From contig NZ_JARXVJ010000001.1 of the NCBI RefSeq assembly GCF_029892445.1, positions 3,100,001-3,164,000 of the forward strand: 64,000 nucleotides of DNA, in the 5' to 3' direction. This document shows positions 43,288 to 51,734 of this stretch, in pieces; positions within the stretch are counted from its first letter, which is position 1; each line of letters begins with the position of its first letter. The stretch is from Chryseobacterium sp. H1D6B (GTDB lineage Bacteria; Bacteroidota; Bacteroidia; Flavobacteriales; Weeksellaceae). The notes below the pieces were generated by a model. The model was not told where the DNA came from and made no database searches. It saw only the letters and a list, made by a program, of their open reading frames with translations. The position numbers and the translations under genes were made by a program.

Positions 43288-43923
43288 ATGAAAATGAAAC
43301 CCGTATACTTCTTATCACTCTTTTTTTTAAGTTTAATAAATGCTCAAAAACTGACATCCAATGAACTTTCAATTATCAATCAAGGTGATATAAACAAAGA
43401 ACTTCCGATTTACCAGACTACAGATCAGAACCAGCATAAAACTTTATTAAGCCTTTCTACAGAGATTGATCCGATGGATTCAAATACTGCAGTTTTGGTT
43501 AAAAGAATGAAACTATCTCTTCTTTCAACAGACGGCGGAGTAGGAATTGCGGCTCCTCAAGTGGGAATCAATAGAAAAATAATCTGGGTGCAGCGTTTTG
43601 ATAAAGAAGGAGAACCATTAGAATATTTCATTAATCCAGTAATCACATGGAGGTCGGATCTGCAGAACCTAGGTCCGGAAGGCGATTTATCGATCCCTGA
43701 ATTCAGAGACCAGTTTTACAGAAGCAAAGTGATTCAGTTGGAATATGTTGATTTGAAAGGCCAGAAATACTCAGAAATAGTAGAAGGTTTTACCGCAGTG
43801 ATTTTCCAGCATGAAATCGACCATCTCTTTGGGATATTAATTTCGGATAAAAAGGAGAAAGAAAAGAATGATTCTTATAAACAGGTAGATGCTTATAAAA
43901 AAAGTGATTCTAAGACTAGATAA
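43288..43923 (+). CDS. Exported peptide deformylase homologue with altered metal motif
   Basis: A 211-aa member of the peptide deformylase family with a signal peptide (VYFLSLFFLSLINAQ), so it acts in the periplasm or outside and cannot deformylate nascent chains. Motif 1 is intact (GVGIAAPQ, 84-91) and motif 3 is intact (HEIDH, 175-179), giving two His ligands and the catalytic Glu. Motif 2 reads EGDLS (131-135) where cytosolic deformylases have EGCLS; the third metal ligand is therefore Asp instead of Cys. The C-terminus is Lys/Asp rich. A zinc hydrolase acting on exported peptides is possible; activity is unproven. Confidence 0.85.
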   Translation: MKMKPVYFLSLFFLSLINAQKLTSNELSIINQGDINKELPIYQTTDQNQHKTLLSLSTEIDPMDSNTAVLVKRMKLSLLSTDGGVGIAAPQVGINRKIIWVQRFDKEGEPLEYFINPVITWRSDLQNLGPEGDLSIPEFRDQFYRSKVIQLEYVDLKGQKYSEIVEGFTAVIFQHEIDHLFGILISDKKEKEKNDSYKQVDAYKKSDSKTR

Positions 43924-44003
43924 TGATTATGTCTTCAATTAAAGTTTTATAGCATTTAGGCTGTTCTATTTCAAACCGATGCTTATGCAGTTGTTCGTTT
44001 TTT

Positions 44004-44633
44004 TTAATATAATTTTTTATCTGAAAATTTGAAATCCTGTATTTTCGGCAGGGACTTAATTACAACTGTTTTTTTTCTTATATCCAATGGCTTTTTAGCA
44101 TCTGATCTTTCATCAGTTTCGGTTCTGAGCCCGGTAACTAGGTTAAATTTAGTTTCTGTAAATATTGTATTTTCGTCAATATAACCTTTGGTTGCATTAT
44201 TAGTCAGCTTATCTACATGAATTAATTCAAAATTTCCATTTTGATATTTGAAATCGTAAGTAATATTTCCTCCTTTGATTTCACTCCACATTTTTAAAAC
44301 CCCTTCTTCAATGAAAAAATTTGGAATTTGGAATCCATTAGGTTTCCCGTGTTTTTCAGCAGGATATTGCGGTTCAATGATTTGGGTTGAAGATACAGCT
44401 AAGGCTAATTTTCCATTAGGTTGAGATAGAAAAATTTGTAATCTTAACGGTCTTGTTTCGTTTACTGTATCCATTTCTACCGTTATTTTGTCCATTTTAC
44501 CATCATGATTAAGGTCGCCTTCTTCTTCTCTTACTTGATAATTATAATGGTCTTTATTTTTACTATTTTGAGCAGATACATTCATTTGGACTGAAATGAA
44601 AATGATTGCAAAGTATAGATAAATGTTTTTCAT
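44004..44633 (-). CDS. Secreted protein of unknown function
   Basis: A 209-aa protein with a signal peptide (IYLYFAIIFISVQMNVSAQ). The mature part begins with EEEGDLNHDGKMDKITVEM, an FG-GAP/VCBS-like calcium-loop repeat, followed by beta-rich sequence ending in a basic tail. The frame extends upstream to 44681, but only the ATG at 44633 gives a proper signal peptide. No enzyme motif is seen. Confidence 0.7.
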   Translation of the reverse strand: MKNIYLYFAIIFISVQMNVSAQNSKNKDHYNYQVREEEGDLNHDGKMDKITVEMDTVNETRPLRLQIFLSQPNGKLALAVSSTQIIEPQYPAEKHGKPNGFQIPNFFIEEGVLKMWSEIKGGNITYDFKYQNGNFELIHVDKLTNNATKGYIDENTIFTETKFNLVTGLRTETDERSDAKKPLDIRKKTVVIKSLPKIQDFKFSDKKLY

Positions 44634-44837
44634 GATTTTAAGTTTATTTTCGGTTTTTTGAAACTTACAAATGATATTCAAATTAAAAAATTTCGTTAAT
44701 CCGAGCTATATTTTCCTTAAAATTAGATAATTTCCCAATTAAAACAATTCTTAATTCCAATCTATTGAAATTGATGCAGCGTAAAAAAAATCTGCTTCCA
44801 AAGGAAACAGATTTACTTTATCATAAAGGAATTAAAC

Positions 44838-45260
44838 TTAGTTATTCGTAACCGAAAGTTTCACTTCAATATTATTTCTTGTGGCATTAGAATAAGGACA
44901 GATCTGATGAGCCTGATCCGTTAATCCCTGAGCCTGCTCAATAGAAACTCCCGGAATATTAACATCCATTTCTACTGCTAATCCGAAACCTCCGTTTTCA
45001 ATTTGCCCGATGCTTACTTGAGCAGTTACCGTAGTTTCACCGGTCTGTGTTTTTGACAAGCTGATTACTCTGTTCAGCGCACTGTCGAAACATGCCGAAT
45101 ATCCAGCGGCAAAAAGCATTTCAGGATTTGTATACTCATCGTTTGCGCCGCCTAAAGCTTTCGGCATTCTTACCTCCGTATCTAAAACTCCGTTTTCACT
45201 TTTTACATGTCCATTTCTTCCTCCTTTAGCGGTAACGCTTGTTGTATATAATGTTTTCAT
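44838..45260 (-). CDS. ohr: Organic hydroperoxide resistance protein (Ohr, OsmC family)
   Basis: A 140-aa thiol peroxidase that reduces organic hydroperoxides with lipoylated proteins as reductant. It has the two catalytic cysteines: Cys57 in AAGYSACFDSAL and Cys121 in HQICPYSNATRNN. The starting MKTLYTTSVTAKGGRNGHV is typical of Ohr. It lies directly behind its usual regulator ohrR and the nitroreductase gene; all three should be induced by peroxide through the dyad at 46441-46474. Confidence 0.95.
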   Translation of the reverse strand: MKTLYTTSVTAKGGRNGHVKSENGVLDTEVRMPKALGGANDEYTNPEMLFAAGYSACFDSALNRVISLSKTQTGETTVTAQVSIGQIENGGFGLAVEMDVNIPGVSIEQAQGLTDQAHQICPYSNATRNNIEVKLSVTNN

Positions 45261-45267
45261 ACTGTTT

Positions 45268-45702
45268 TTATTTTTGTATTTTGTTTAAAATTTTGTGAAT
45301 AGATTCTTTAAGCTCCAGTAAATCTTCTATCTGAACATTAATTTTCTCCAGAATTTTACCAGGAACACTGCAGGCTGTCTGTTTTAAGTTTCTTCCATTT
45401 TCTGTCAGAAATACCTGGACAACTCTTTCATCCTCTTTTTTTCTTTTCCTTGTAATAAATCCTTTAGCTTCCAGTCTTTTAAGAAGAGGAGTTAATGTTC
45501 CGCTGTCAAGAAATAACTTATCTCCGATATTGGTAACAGTGAGCGCATCATTCTCCCAAAGTACCATCATAACGAGATATTGAGGATATGTAATATCCAG
45601 TTCATCAAGAAAAGGACGGTACAATCCGGTAATTTCTTTCGCAATTGCATATAAAGGAAAACAGATTTGGTTTTCTAATTTCAATGATTCTGAATTTTCC
45701 AT
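45268..45702 (-). CDS. ohrR: MarR family peroxide sensor OhrR
   Basis: A 144-aa winged-helix repressor. The reactive cysteine of OhrR is present in ENQICFPLYAI (Cys14). The winged helix carries TVTNIGDKLFLDSGTLTPLLKRLEAKG and the wing RKRKKEDERVVQVFLT in outline. Oxidation of the Cys releases DNA and induces ohr. ATG 45702 is chosen because the upstream extension overlaps the nitroreductase gene and is not conserved; this start is 28 bp after that gene's stop. Its ohr neighbour starts 7 bp downstream. Confidence 0.93.
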   Translation of the reverse strand: MENSESLKLENQICFPLYAIAKEITGLYRPFLDELDITYPQYLVMMVLWENDALTVTNIGDKLFLDSGTLTPLLKRLEAKGFITRKRKKEDERVVQVFLTENGRNLKQTACSVPGKILEKINVQIEDLLELKESIHKILNKIQK

Positions 45703-45730
45703 ACTAGCAGCCTGAAGGCTTATATTTTTA

Positions 45731-46363
45731 TTATTTTTTGATGATGAATTCCTCCATAGGAACACGGACTTTCTTCATGGAAGCCAGCCAGTCATTTTCT
45801 TCATCGCGATATCCAAGATATAAAAGAGTTACACTTTTTAATCCTAATTGTTTCAGTCCAAGAATTTCATCTACCACTTCGTTACTGAATCCTTCTGCCG
45901 GTGTGCTGTCAATTTTTAATTCTGCGGCCTGTGCGATAGCAAGTCCTAAAGAAATATAAGTCTGGCGGGCTGTGTGCATAAAATGCTGTTCAGGAGTTTG
46001 AGCTCCGTATATCTCTTTTATTTTATCAGTATAGCTGCTAAAACGGCCTTTTGGAAGATCTCTTACGTCAGTATGATGATCGTAAACCTGATCGATTTTT
46101 TCATCAGAATAACTGTCCCAAGCGGCAAATACCAAAACATGAGAAGAATCTCTCATTACTTCAGGATTTAAAGCGCCCTTTACCATTTTTTCTTTTAATT
46201 CCTGATTCTCTACAACAATAATACGGAAAGGCTGCAGTCCAGATGAAGTAGGAGCTAATCTTGCCGCTTCTAAAATTGTATTTAAGTCTTTCTCTGAAAC
46301 CTTTTTAGATGGATCATAAGCTTTTACAGCGTGTCTCCAATTTAAATCTTCTATTAATGACAT
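45731..46363 (-). CDS. NAD(P)H-dependent nitroreductase family oxidoreductase (NfsB-like)
   Basis: A 210-aa FMN flavoprotein of the nitroreductase family: WRHAVKAYDPSKKV at the start, LAPTSSGLQPFRIIVV (FMN phosphate contact), and LGYRDEENDW near the end. NfsB-type enzymes reduce nitro compounds and quinones. It is the first gene of the operon with ohrR and ohr, a position that suggests a role in detoxifying reactive or electrophilic compounds formed with organic peroxides. Confidence 0.9.
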   Translation of the reverse strand: MSLIEDLNWRHAVKAYDPSKKVSEKDLNTILEAARLAPTSSGLQPFRIIVVENQELKEKMVKGALNPEVMRDSSHVLVFAAWDSYSDEKIDQVYDHHTDVRDLPKGRFSSYTDKIKEIYGAQTPEQHFMHTARQTYISLGLAIAQAAELKIDSTPAEGFSNEVVDEILGLKQLGLKSVTLLYLGYRDEENDWLASMKKVRVPMEEFIIKK

Positions 46364-46431
46364 TATTTATATTTTTTATTTTTAATTAAAATGATTTTTC
46401 TAATAGTCTTTGTTAACCTAAAAGAACATCA

Positions 46432-46474
46432 CAAAGGTAGCTTAAAATTAAATTGCACACAATTTAATTTTAAG
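46432..46474 (-). promoter_or_regulatory. Promoter and OhrR-like operator of the nfsB-ohrR-ohr operon
   Basis: A perfect 15-bp inverted repeat CTTAAAATTAAATTG (46441-46455) - CACA - CAATTTAATTTTAAG (46460-46474) overlaps the -33 TTG (46462-46460 on the minus strand), which is 20 bp from the -7 box TACCTTTG (46439-46432). AT-rich dyads of the AAATT/CAATTTAATT kind are the binding sites of OhrR repressors. Confidence 0.8.
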
Positions 46475-46539
46475 AAACTTATTTTAGATAAAATCTATGA
46501 AAATATTAAAGGATATTTACAAAATAATAAAATAACTAT

Positions 46540-46574
46540 TTGGTTGTTTTATTTATCATGTTCTTTTATCTTTG
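46540..46574 (+). promoter_or_regulatory. Promoter of the MFS transporter gene
   Basis: TTG (46544-46546) and -7 TATCTTTG (46567-46574) are separated by 20 bp. This promoter faces away from the ohr operon promoter. Confidence 0.6.
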
Positions 46575-46597
46575 TCACAGATTAATAAAATTATTTG

Positions 46598-47824
46598 ATG
46601 ATGGATAATCATTGGAAGAAAAGATTTGCTTTTTTGTGGACAGGTCAGTTTTTTTCACTTATAAGCAGTTCAGCAGTAGGTTTTGCAATTATTATATGGC
46701 TGAGCCTGCAGACGGGATCTGCTGAAGTATTGGCTTATGCTGCAATTGCAGGTTTACTGCCTCAAGCTTTAATAGGACCTTTTGCAGGTGTTTATGTTGA
46801 CAGGTGGAACAGAAAAAAAACAATGATTTTTGCAGATGGTTTTATTGCTGTCTGTACGCTGGTCATGTCCATCAGTTTTTATCTGGGTTATGAAAATCTG
46901 GAATTGATTTACATTATGCTCGCACTGCGTTCCGTAGGATCAGCATTTCATATGCCCGCGATGCAGGCTGCCATCCCATTATTGGCACCCAGGTCAGAAC
47001 TTTTGCGGATAGCAGGAATCAACCAGATCATTAAATCTGTTTCCAATATTGCAGGTCCGGCACTGGGAGCTCTAGCAATAGGATTGTTATCTATCGGAAA
47101 TGTATTGCTGCTGGATATCGCAGGAGCAATGATTGCCATTTTTTCTTTATTTTTTATTTCTATCCCTTCTCCTAAAAAAGAGAATGAATCTCAGTCAAAT
47201 ATATTTAGAGTATGGCAGGATATGAAAATTGGGTTTGGTGAGGTTACTAAGAATAGAGGCTTATCATTTCTTTTTCTTTATTCTATCATTGCCGGTTTTT
47301 GTATTATGCCGATATCAGTATTGTTTCCATTAATGACTATAGAACATTTTAGTGGAGGTAAGTTTGAAATGAGTATTGTTGAAACAACCTGGGGATTAGG
47401 AATGCTGGTAGGCGGAGGACTGCTGGGCATCTGGAAGCCTGCTGTCCGTAAAGTGGTTATTGTTAATTTATCACATATTCTTATCGGAGCAGCCTTTTTC
47501 TGGTCTGGCTGGCTGTCAACGCAAAGTTTTATATTTTTTACGATACTTACTGGGATTGGAGGTATTGCCGGATCTTTTTACAGTGCAGGATTTACAGCGA
47601 TAGTGCAGGAAGAAATTCCTTCCGGGCTTTTGGGACGTGTGTTTTCAATGTATTTCAGTATAGAGGTGCTGCCGACGATGTTGGGATTGATTTGTACTGG
47701 TTTCGTCGCTGATACCATTGGAGTCAATTTTACTTTTATCATATTAGGTTTTGTTATTTTCCTTGTTGGAATAGCTTCTTTTATGACTCCATCCCTGATG
47801 AATTTAAATAAATCAGCAGATTAA
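46598..47824 (+). CDS. MFS transporter (MFS_3, EntS/macrolide-efflux type)
   Basis: A 408-aa major facilitator with twelve hydrophobic segments. MFS_3 features: FAFLWTGQFFSLISSSAVGFAI at the start, loop 2-3 GVYVDRWNRKKTMIFADG, and SVLFPLMTIEHFSGGKFEMSIVE in the second half. Related proteins export siderophores or macrolides; the cargo here is unknown. The start is ATG 46598 or 46601; the TTG at 46595 is less likely. It lies divergent from the ohr operon, so the OhrR operator 90 bp upstream could affect it too, although its own promoter is separate. Confidence 0.88.
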   Translation: MMDNHWKKRFAFLWTGQFFSLISSSAVGFAIIIWLSLQTGSAEVLAYAAIAGLLPQALIGPFAGVYVDRWNRKKTMIFADGFIAVCTLVMSISFYLGYENLELIYIMLALRSVGSAFHMPAMQAAIPLLAPRSELLRIAGINQIIKSVSNIAGPALGALAIGLLSIGNVLLLDIAGAMIAIFSLFFISIPSPKKENESQSNIFRVWQDMKIGFGEVTKNRGLSFLFLYSIIAGFCIMPISVLFPLMTIEHFSGGKFEMSIVETTWGLGMLVGGGLLGIWKPAVRKVVIVNLSHILIGAAFFWSGWLSTQSFIFFTILTGIGGIAGSFYSAGFTAIVQEEIPSGLLGRVFSMYFSIEVLPTMLGLICTGFVADTIGVNFTFIILGFVIFLVGIASFMTPSLMNLNKSAD

Positions 47825-47887
47825 TTATTTTTAGAAAAATAACTATGAGTAGGGGTTTGACAGCGGAATTTCTGTAATAAAATAAAT

Positions 47888-47921
47888 AAAACCCCTCTCA
47901 AAATAGTATGACAGGGGTTTT
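47888..47921. terminator. Bidirectional terminator
   Basis: AAAACCCCT / AGGGGTTTT pair perfectly around a 16-nt loop between the MFS gene and a convergent lipoprotein gene. Confidence 0.8.
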
Positions 47922-47936
47922 GTGAAAAATTTCAAA

Positions 47937-48245
47937 TTATTTAATCTCATTAATCTGCTTGATAATGTTAGTATTGTTCTCAATACCTATGTTAAATGTT
48001 TTTCCTTTTTTATAACTCTGGTTTAATTTATTCAAAAGAGAAGAGTATGAAGGTGATTTTTTGGATAAATAAAAAACCTGCGGACTAATTCCTATAGAGA
48101 TACGAATAAATTCTTCCGGATGATCAGGGTCTTCGATAATTTGGCTTATAGTTGCATTATTGTACCATGTTAAGCTTTGGGAGCTTGAACTGCCGGAGCA
48201 AGATGTCATCATAAGTAGAAATAGTATAAATGTCCATGTTTTCAT
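47937..48245 (-). CDS. Small putative lipoprotein of unknown function
   Basis: A 102-aa protein with lipobox MMTSC (Cys16) followed by a Ser-rich linker and a soluble domain (SLTWYNNATISQIIEDPDHP, then FYLSKKSPSYSSLLNKL). The domain resembles the pro-region of the upstream protein-glutaminase (FYEIKPTKENEKYIDMI), as both have F-Y-x-x-K and a helix of similar spacing, but this is weak. It lies 74 bp after the protein-glutaminase gene on the same strand and may be cotranscribed. Confidence 0.65.
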   Translation of the reverse strand: MKTWTFILFLLMMTSCSGSSSSQSLTWYNNATISQIIEDPDHPEEFIRISIGISPQVFYLSKKSPSYSSLLNKLNQSYKKGKTFNIGIENNTNIIKQINEIK

Positions 48246-48319
48246 AGAGAAAATTATTAAAAAACAGCTCCTGCCAATTTAAAAATAAAAAAAACAAAAG
48301 CTGTATACATGTTAATTAA

Positions 48320-49276
48320 TTAGAATCCGCAAGCTGACACATCTGGTGCCGGTGATGGTGAACATCCTGAAAGCGATGTAAATGTCGTCAATACACAGTT
48401 TGTATTGATATAATTATTGTCATACAGAAGAGAACCCGCCGGACTTCTGTAATAAACAGTTCCTGCCGTATTAGCATATGAAGAAACTGATACAGATCCG
48501 CAGGTAGAATTAATGCACGCATTTCTCCATGCAGTATCCGTTACAGGTCCGCTTGCAAATAACGAAGGATCAATAATTCTTTTTTCAGTCACTCCGGAAG
48601 CATTTTTGAAACTCACCAAAATAGCAACGTGATAACTCCATGCTACGCAGCAAGTCCCGGTAGAAGCTTTTAGGTTTCCGTAGACAAACTGCTTTTCACA
48701 GTCGTATCCGTTGCTGATCAAGATTTGTCTCATCTTATGGGCTCTTGCGTAGCATCCGTCTACAGGATATCTGAATGTGATACAAGGTGATGAAGCAGTT
48801 GAACTGCCGCATGACTGGTTTTTAATTTTTGTAAATAAACTGTTCAGGGTAGCTAAATCTGGAATGACACTTGCTAATTTATTCGTTTCCTGCTTTACTT
48901 CTTTTGTGAAAACAGATCTGAAATAGGTTATATCTTCCTGTGTCGCTGCTTCTACCTTTGTGATTTCATTGGTATTAGACTTAGTAAAAACATGAATAGG
49001 CGTTTCATTTTTTACAGCCTGTCTGATCATGTCAATGTATTTTTCATTTTCCTTAGTAGGCTTGATTTCATAGAACTGGGCGGTAACAATAAACGAAACT
49101 TTCAGCATTCCGTTTTCTTCTTCTATCCCCGTAGGAATCGTTTTTCCAAAGTCCTTCATAGAGACGCTGCTCGAATTTTCTTTTCCGTTTGGATCTTGAT
49201 TCGCGTTAGAATCTGAGCAGGCATTAAATGACAGAATAGTCACAAAGGCCATCATTGATAATAAAAAGTTTTTCAT
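48320..49276 (-). CDS. Protein-glutaminase (protein-glutamine deamidase) precursor
   Basis: Deamidates glutamine side chains within proteins to glutamate. The 318-aa precursor has a signal with a lipobox-like FNAC (Cys20), a pro-region to residue 133, and a 185-aa mature part starting LASVIPDL, the length and start I remember for the Chryseobacterium proteolyticum enzyme. The catalytic triad sits in GCYARAHKM (mature Cys42), WSYHVAIL (His83) and IIDPSL (Asp103). Several additional cysteines (QSCGSSTASSPC, TCCVAW, INSTCG) probably form disulfides. The pro-region inhibits the enzyme until cleaved by proteases. The match is near line by line, so confidence is high. Confidence 0.94.
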   Translation of the reverse strand: MKNFLLSMMAFVTILSFNACSDSNANQDPNGKENSSSVSMKDFGKTIPTGIEEENGMLKVSFIVTAQFYEIKPTKENEKYIDMIRQAVKNETPIHVFTKSNTNEITKVEAATQEDITYFRSVFTKEVKQETNKLASVIPDLATLNSLFTKIKNQSCGSSTASSPCITFRYPVDGCYARAHKMRQILISNGYDCEKQFVYGNLKASTGTCCVAWSYHVAILVSFKNASGVTEKRIIDPSLFASGPVTDTAWRNACINSTCGSVSVSSYANTAGTVYYRSPAGSLLYDNNYINTNCVLTTFTSLSGCSPSPAPDVSACGF

Positions 49277-49551
49277 AATTCTTGTAATTTGCTGTTTAAT
49301 AATGAATGTTTTGGTTGAGTTTTTAAGTAAAGAAATGTATTTTTATTTCTAAATTAGTTCACGTATTAGTGAAATTAAATGTAAATAAAATTTAAATACA
49401 AACAATCATTTTTTTACAAAAAATAAATTATTAAAACCTATTTTAATTTTTTAAGTGCTTGAAAATATTGGTTTTTAAAGTTGATTTAATGATTTGAATG
49501 CCTGAGGATTTCAGTTGTATGATGGGGTTTAAATAAAAAATCTACTGCAGT

Positions 49552-50055
49552 CTACAGTGGATTTGATTGTATAATTATGTTACGTATTTCTTCTGCCTTT
49601 TCGGATTGTATCCAGTTAACGATTCTTACAGCCTGATTGTTATAAATAATCACAACTGAATAGGTTGAATTTGAATGAGAATAATGGTATTTACTATTAT
49701 ATTTAAATTTCTCAATTTTGAAATCCTTAACTTCTACTTTCTCGATTGCAGTTCTGTTAAATACTTTAGTTTTCCCGAATATTCTATATTTTTTATGAAT
49801 AATTAATTTTTCAGAATCGATATTTAAAATAGTTTTTCCAAAAGTATTCCAGAGCCATATGTGCAGTAATAAAATAAATAATCCAGCAAAAGGAATTGAG
49901 CTCCATAAATAAATTACAGCTGAAAGTAGATAAGTATCTTGTATTGATATAAGTGGAATAATCAAAAATAGTACTAAAATTAAAAACAATAAGGCTGGCG
50001 TTAATAAAATTGTAACAAACCAATTCGTTTTATTTTTAATTTCTATTTTTTTCAC
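49552..50055 (-). CDS. Membrane protein of unknown function with PH-like C-terminal domain
   Basis: A 167-aa protein with two N-terminal membrane segments (FVTILLTPALLFLILVLFLI and AVIYLWSSIPFAGLFILLLH) and a cytosolic part of about 90 residues (LNIDSEKLIIHKKYRIFG, KTKVFNRTAIEKVEVKDF, YSVVIIYNNQAVRIVNW) with the strand pattern of bacterial PH-like domains. The function is unknown. It ends up downstream of lipB on the same strand (8 bp gap) and may be the last gene of that transcript. Confidence 0.7.
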   Translation of the reverse strand: MKKIEIKNKTNWFVTILLTPALLFLILVLFLIIPLISIQDTYLLSAVIYLWSSIPFAGLFILLLHIWLWNTFGKTILNIDSEKLIIHKKYRIFGKTKVFNRTAIEKVEVKDFKIEKFKYNSKYHYSHSNSTYSVVIIYNNQAVRIVNWIQSEKAEEIRNIIIQSNPL

Positions 50056-50063
50056 TTATACAT

Positions 50064-50798
50064 CTATTTATTCACAAGTTCCGCCCCAAAAACATCTGCA
50101 AAATGCTTTCTGATCTTGCCTTTCAGTCCTTCAACCTCTTCAGGAGAAAGTTCTCTTTCGAGCTCTCTTTTAAATGAAGTCACCTGCTTGTCTTTAATAC
50201 CGCACGGAACGATGTATTCAAAGTAGCGCATATCGGTATTTACATTCAAAGCAAAACCATGTAAAGTAACCCATCGCGACGCTTTTACACCCATTGCACA
50301 GATCTTTCTGGCGTAAGGTTTCCCCACATCCAGCCAGACTCCTGTTTCTCCCTTAGAACGTTCGCCGTGAAGACCATATTCTGCCATCGTACGGATGATC
50401 ACTTCTTCCAGGTTTCTCATATATAAATGGATGTCCGTAAAAAAGTTTTCAAGGTCTAAAATAGGGTAGCCGACAACTTGTCCGTAACCGTGATAGGTAA
50501 TATCTCCGCCGCGGTTAACCTTTACGAAAGTGGCATCAATTTCTTTTAATTTATCAATTCCAGCCAGCATATTTTCTTCATGCCCGCTTTTCCCCAACGT
50601 ATATACATGGGGATGCTCTACTAAAAGAAAATGATTGGAAGTTGGCATATGCTGTTCAGCAGGTAATTCTCTGTTTTTTATTTTGGTGTCAATAATATCT
50701 TTCATCAGTTTTTCCTGATAATCCCAAGAAGGCTGATATTCTTTTACGCCAAGATCTTCAAATTCTACTACTTTATTTTGATTTGTATTCATTACCAT
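50064..50798 (-). CDS. lipB: Lipoyl(octanoyl) transferase LipB
   Basis: Transfers octanoyl from acyl carrier protein to the lipoyl domains of 2-oxoacid dehydrogenases and GcvH. The 244-aa chain shows the family motifs RGGDITYHGYGQVVGYPI (residues 97-112), KICAMGVKASRWVTLHGFALN with the catalytic Lys region, and the catalytic Cys199 in YIVPCGI. The ATG at 50798 or the one two codons later (50792) are both possible. It follows trpA by 26 bp but also has a -7 box at 50810-50817, so it can be transcribed apart from the trp operon. Confidence 0.94.
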   Translation of the reverse strand: MVMNTNQNKVVEFEDLGVKEYQPSWDYQEKLMKDIIDTKIKNRELPAEQHMPTSNHFLLVEHPHVYTLGKSGHEENMLAGIDKLKEIDATFVKVNRGGDITYHGYGQVVGYPILDLENFFTDIHLYMRNLEEVIIRTMAEYGLHGERSKGETGVWLDVGKPYARKICAMGVKASRWVTLHGFALNVNTDMRYFEYIVPCGIKDKQVTSFKRELERELSPEEVEGLKGKIRKHFADVFGAELVNK

Positions 50799-50809
50799 TT
50801 ATTGATATA

Positions 50810-50817
50810 CAAATTTA
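50810..50817 (-). promoter_or_regulatory. Internal -7 promoter box for lipB
   Basis: The minus strand reads TAAATTTG between trpA and lipB, 12 bp before the first start codon. It would free lipB from tryptophan control. Confidence 0.5.
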
Positions 50818-50824
50818 GTGAATT

Positions 50825-51559
50825 TTAATTTTTTATAGAATTAATAAAATCTATGGCTTTTATCTTCCAATCTTTATTTTCCAGAAGAATATTGACGAAA
50901 GCTGTTCCGATGATTCCGCCGTCTGCTTTTTCAGTTACATTTTCAAAATCTTCCTTTGATTTTATCCCAAAACCTATCATGACAGGGTTTTTAAGGTTAA
51001 GAGAAGCTATTCTTGAAAGGTAGTCTTCATTTTTTAAAACAGCACTGTCATTTCCTGTTGTAGAAGAGGAACTTACTGCATATAAGAAGCCTGAGCTTAA
51101 AGAATCTAAATAATGTATTCTTTCATTCGAGGTTTCAGGAGTAACCAGGAAAGTAAAATTAAGATTGTATTTTTCTAAAATTTTCTGATAATTTTTTTCG
51201 AATTCGATAGGAGGGAGATCTGGAATGATTAACCCGGAAACCCCGCTTTCAGAGCATTCTTTGCAAAAGTTTTCAAAACCAAAACTTAAAACGGGATTAA
51301 TGTATCCCATTAAAATAATTGGAATTCTAATCTCATTTTTTATGGATTTCAATTGAGAAAAAAGTTTTTCGATCGTCATTCCATTGCTGAGGGCCGATTC
51401 GTGGGCTTTTTGAATAACGGGTCCGTCTGCTACCGGATCAGAATAAGGCATTCCAATTTCCATCATATCCGCTCCGGAATCCTGAATCAATTTTATAATA
51501 GAAGCGGTATCCTCCAATTCCGGAATTCCTGCAGTGAAATATATATTGAGTTTTTTCAT
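50825..51559 (-). CDS. trpA: Tryptophan synthase alpha subunit
   Basis: Splits indole-3-glycerol phosphate to indole, which passes to TrpB. It has 244 aa, close to the family length. Motifs: MEIGMPYSDPVADGPVIQKA with the catalytic Glu and Asp residues (Glu in MEIG, Asp in SDPVADGP), and GFGIKSKEDFENV and ADGGIIGTAFV for phosphate binding. It is the last trp gene of the operon, 175 bp after trpB, with a decayed R1 repeat between them. Confidence 0.96.
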   Translation of the reverse strand: MKKLNIYFTAGIPELEDTASIIKLIQDSGADMMEIGMPYSDPVADGPVIQKAHESALSNGMTIEKLFSQLKSIKNEIRIPIILMGYINPVLSFGFENFCKECSESGVSGLIIPDLPPIEFEKNYQKILEKYNLNFTFLVTPETSNERIHYLDSLSSGFLYAVSSSSTTGNDSAVLKNEDYLSRIASLNLKNPVMIGFGIKSKEDFENVTEKADGGIIGTAFVNILLENKDWKIKAIDFINSIKN

Positions 51560-51626
51560 TGTATTTCTATTGTATTAGTGGATGGCGTAAAATGTATGAG
51601 TCTATCTGCTTTTAATTTTCACAGTT

Positions 51627-51680
51627 GTCATTTCGGACGGATTGAGAAATCATACTGTCATTGAGATTCCCCAAAAGGAC
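51627..51680. repeat. R1 palindromic repeat, decayed, between trpB and trpA
   Basis: GTCATTTCGGACGGATTGAG followed by AAATC is the short arm of R1; a second GTCATTGAGATTCCCC lies nearby. The right arm is lost. Confidence 0.5.
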
Positions 51681-51734
51681 AAAACTCAAAATCATTTTAC
51701 ACCAATATTTTTTACATTTTATAGATTTTAAAAT

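Noticed and set aside
46391..46585. 64-aa plus-strand ORF between nfsB and the MFS gene
   Set aside because: It runs through the OhrR dyad and the MFS promoter region and has no family pattern. It is a chance ORF in regulatory DNA.
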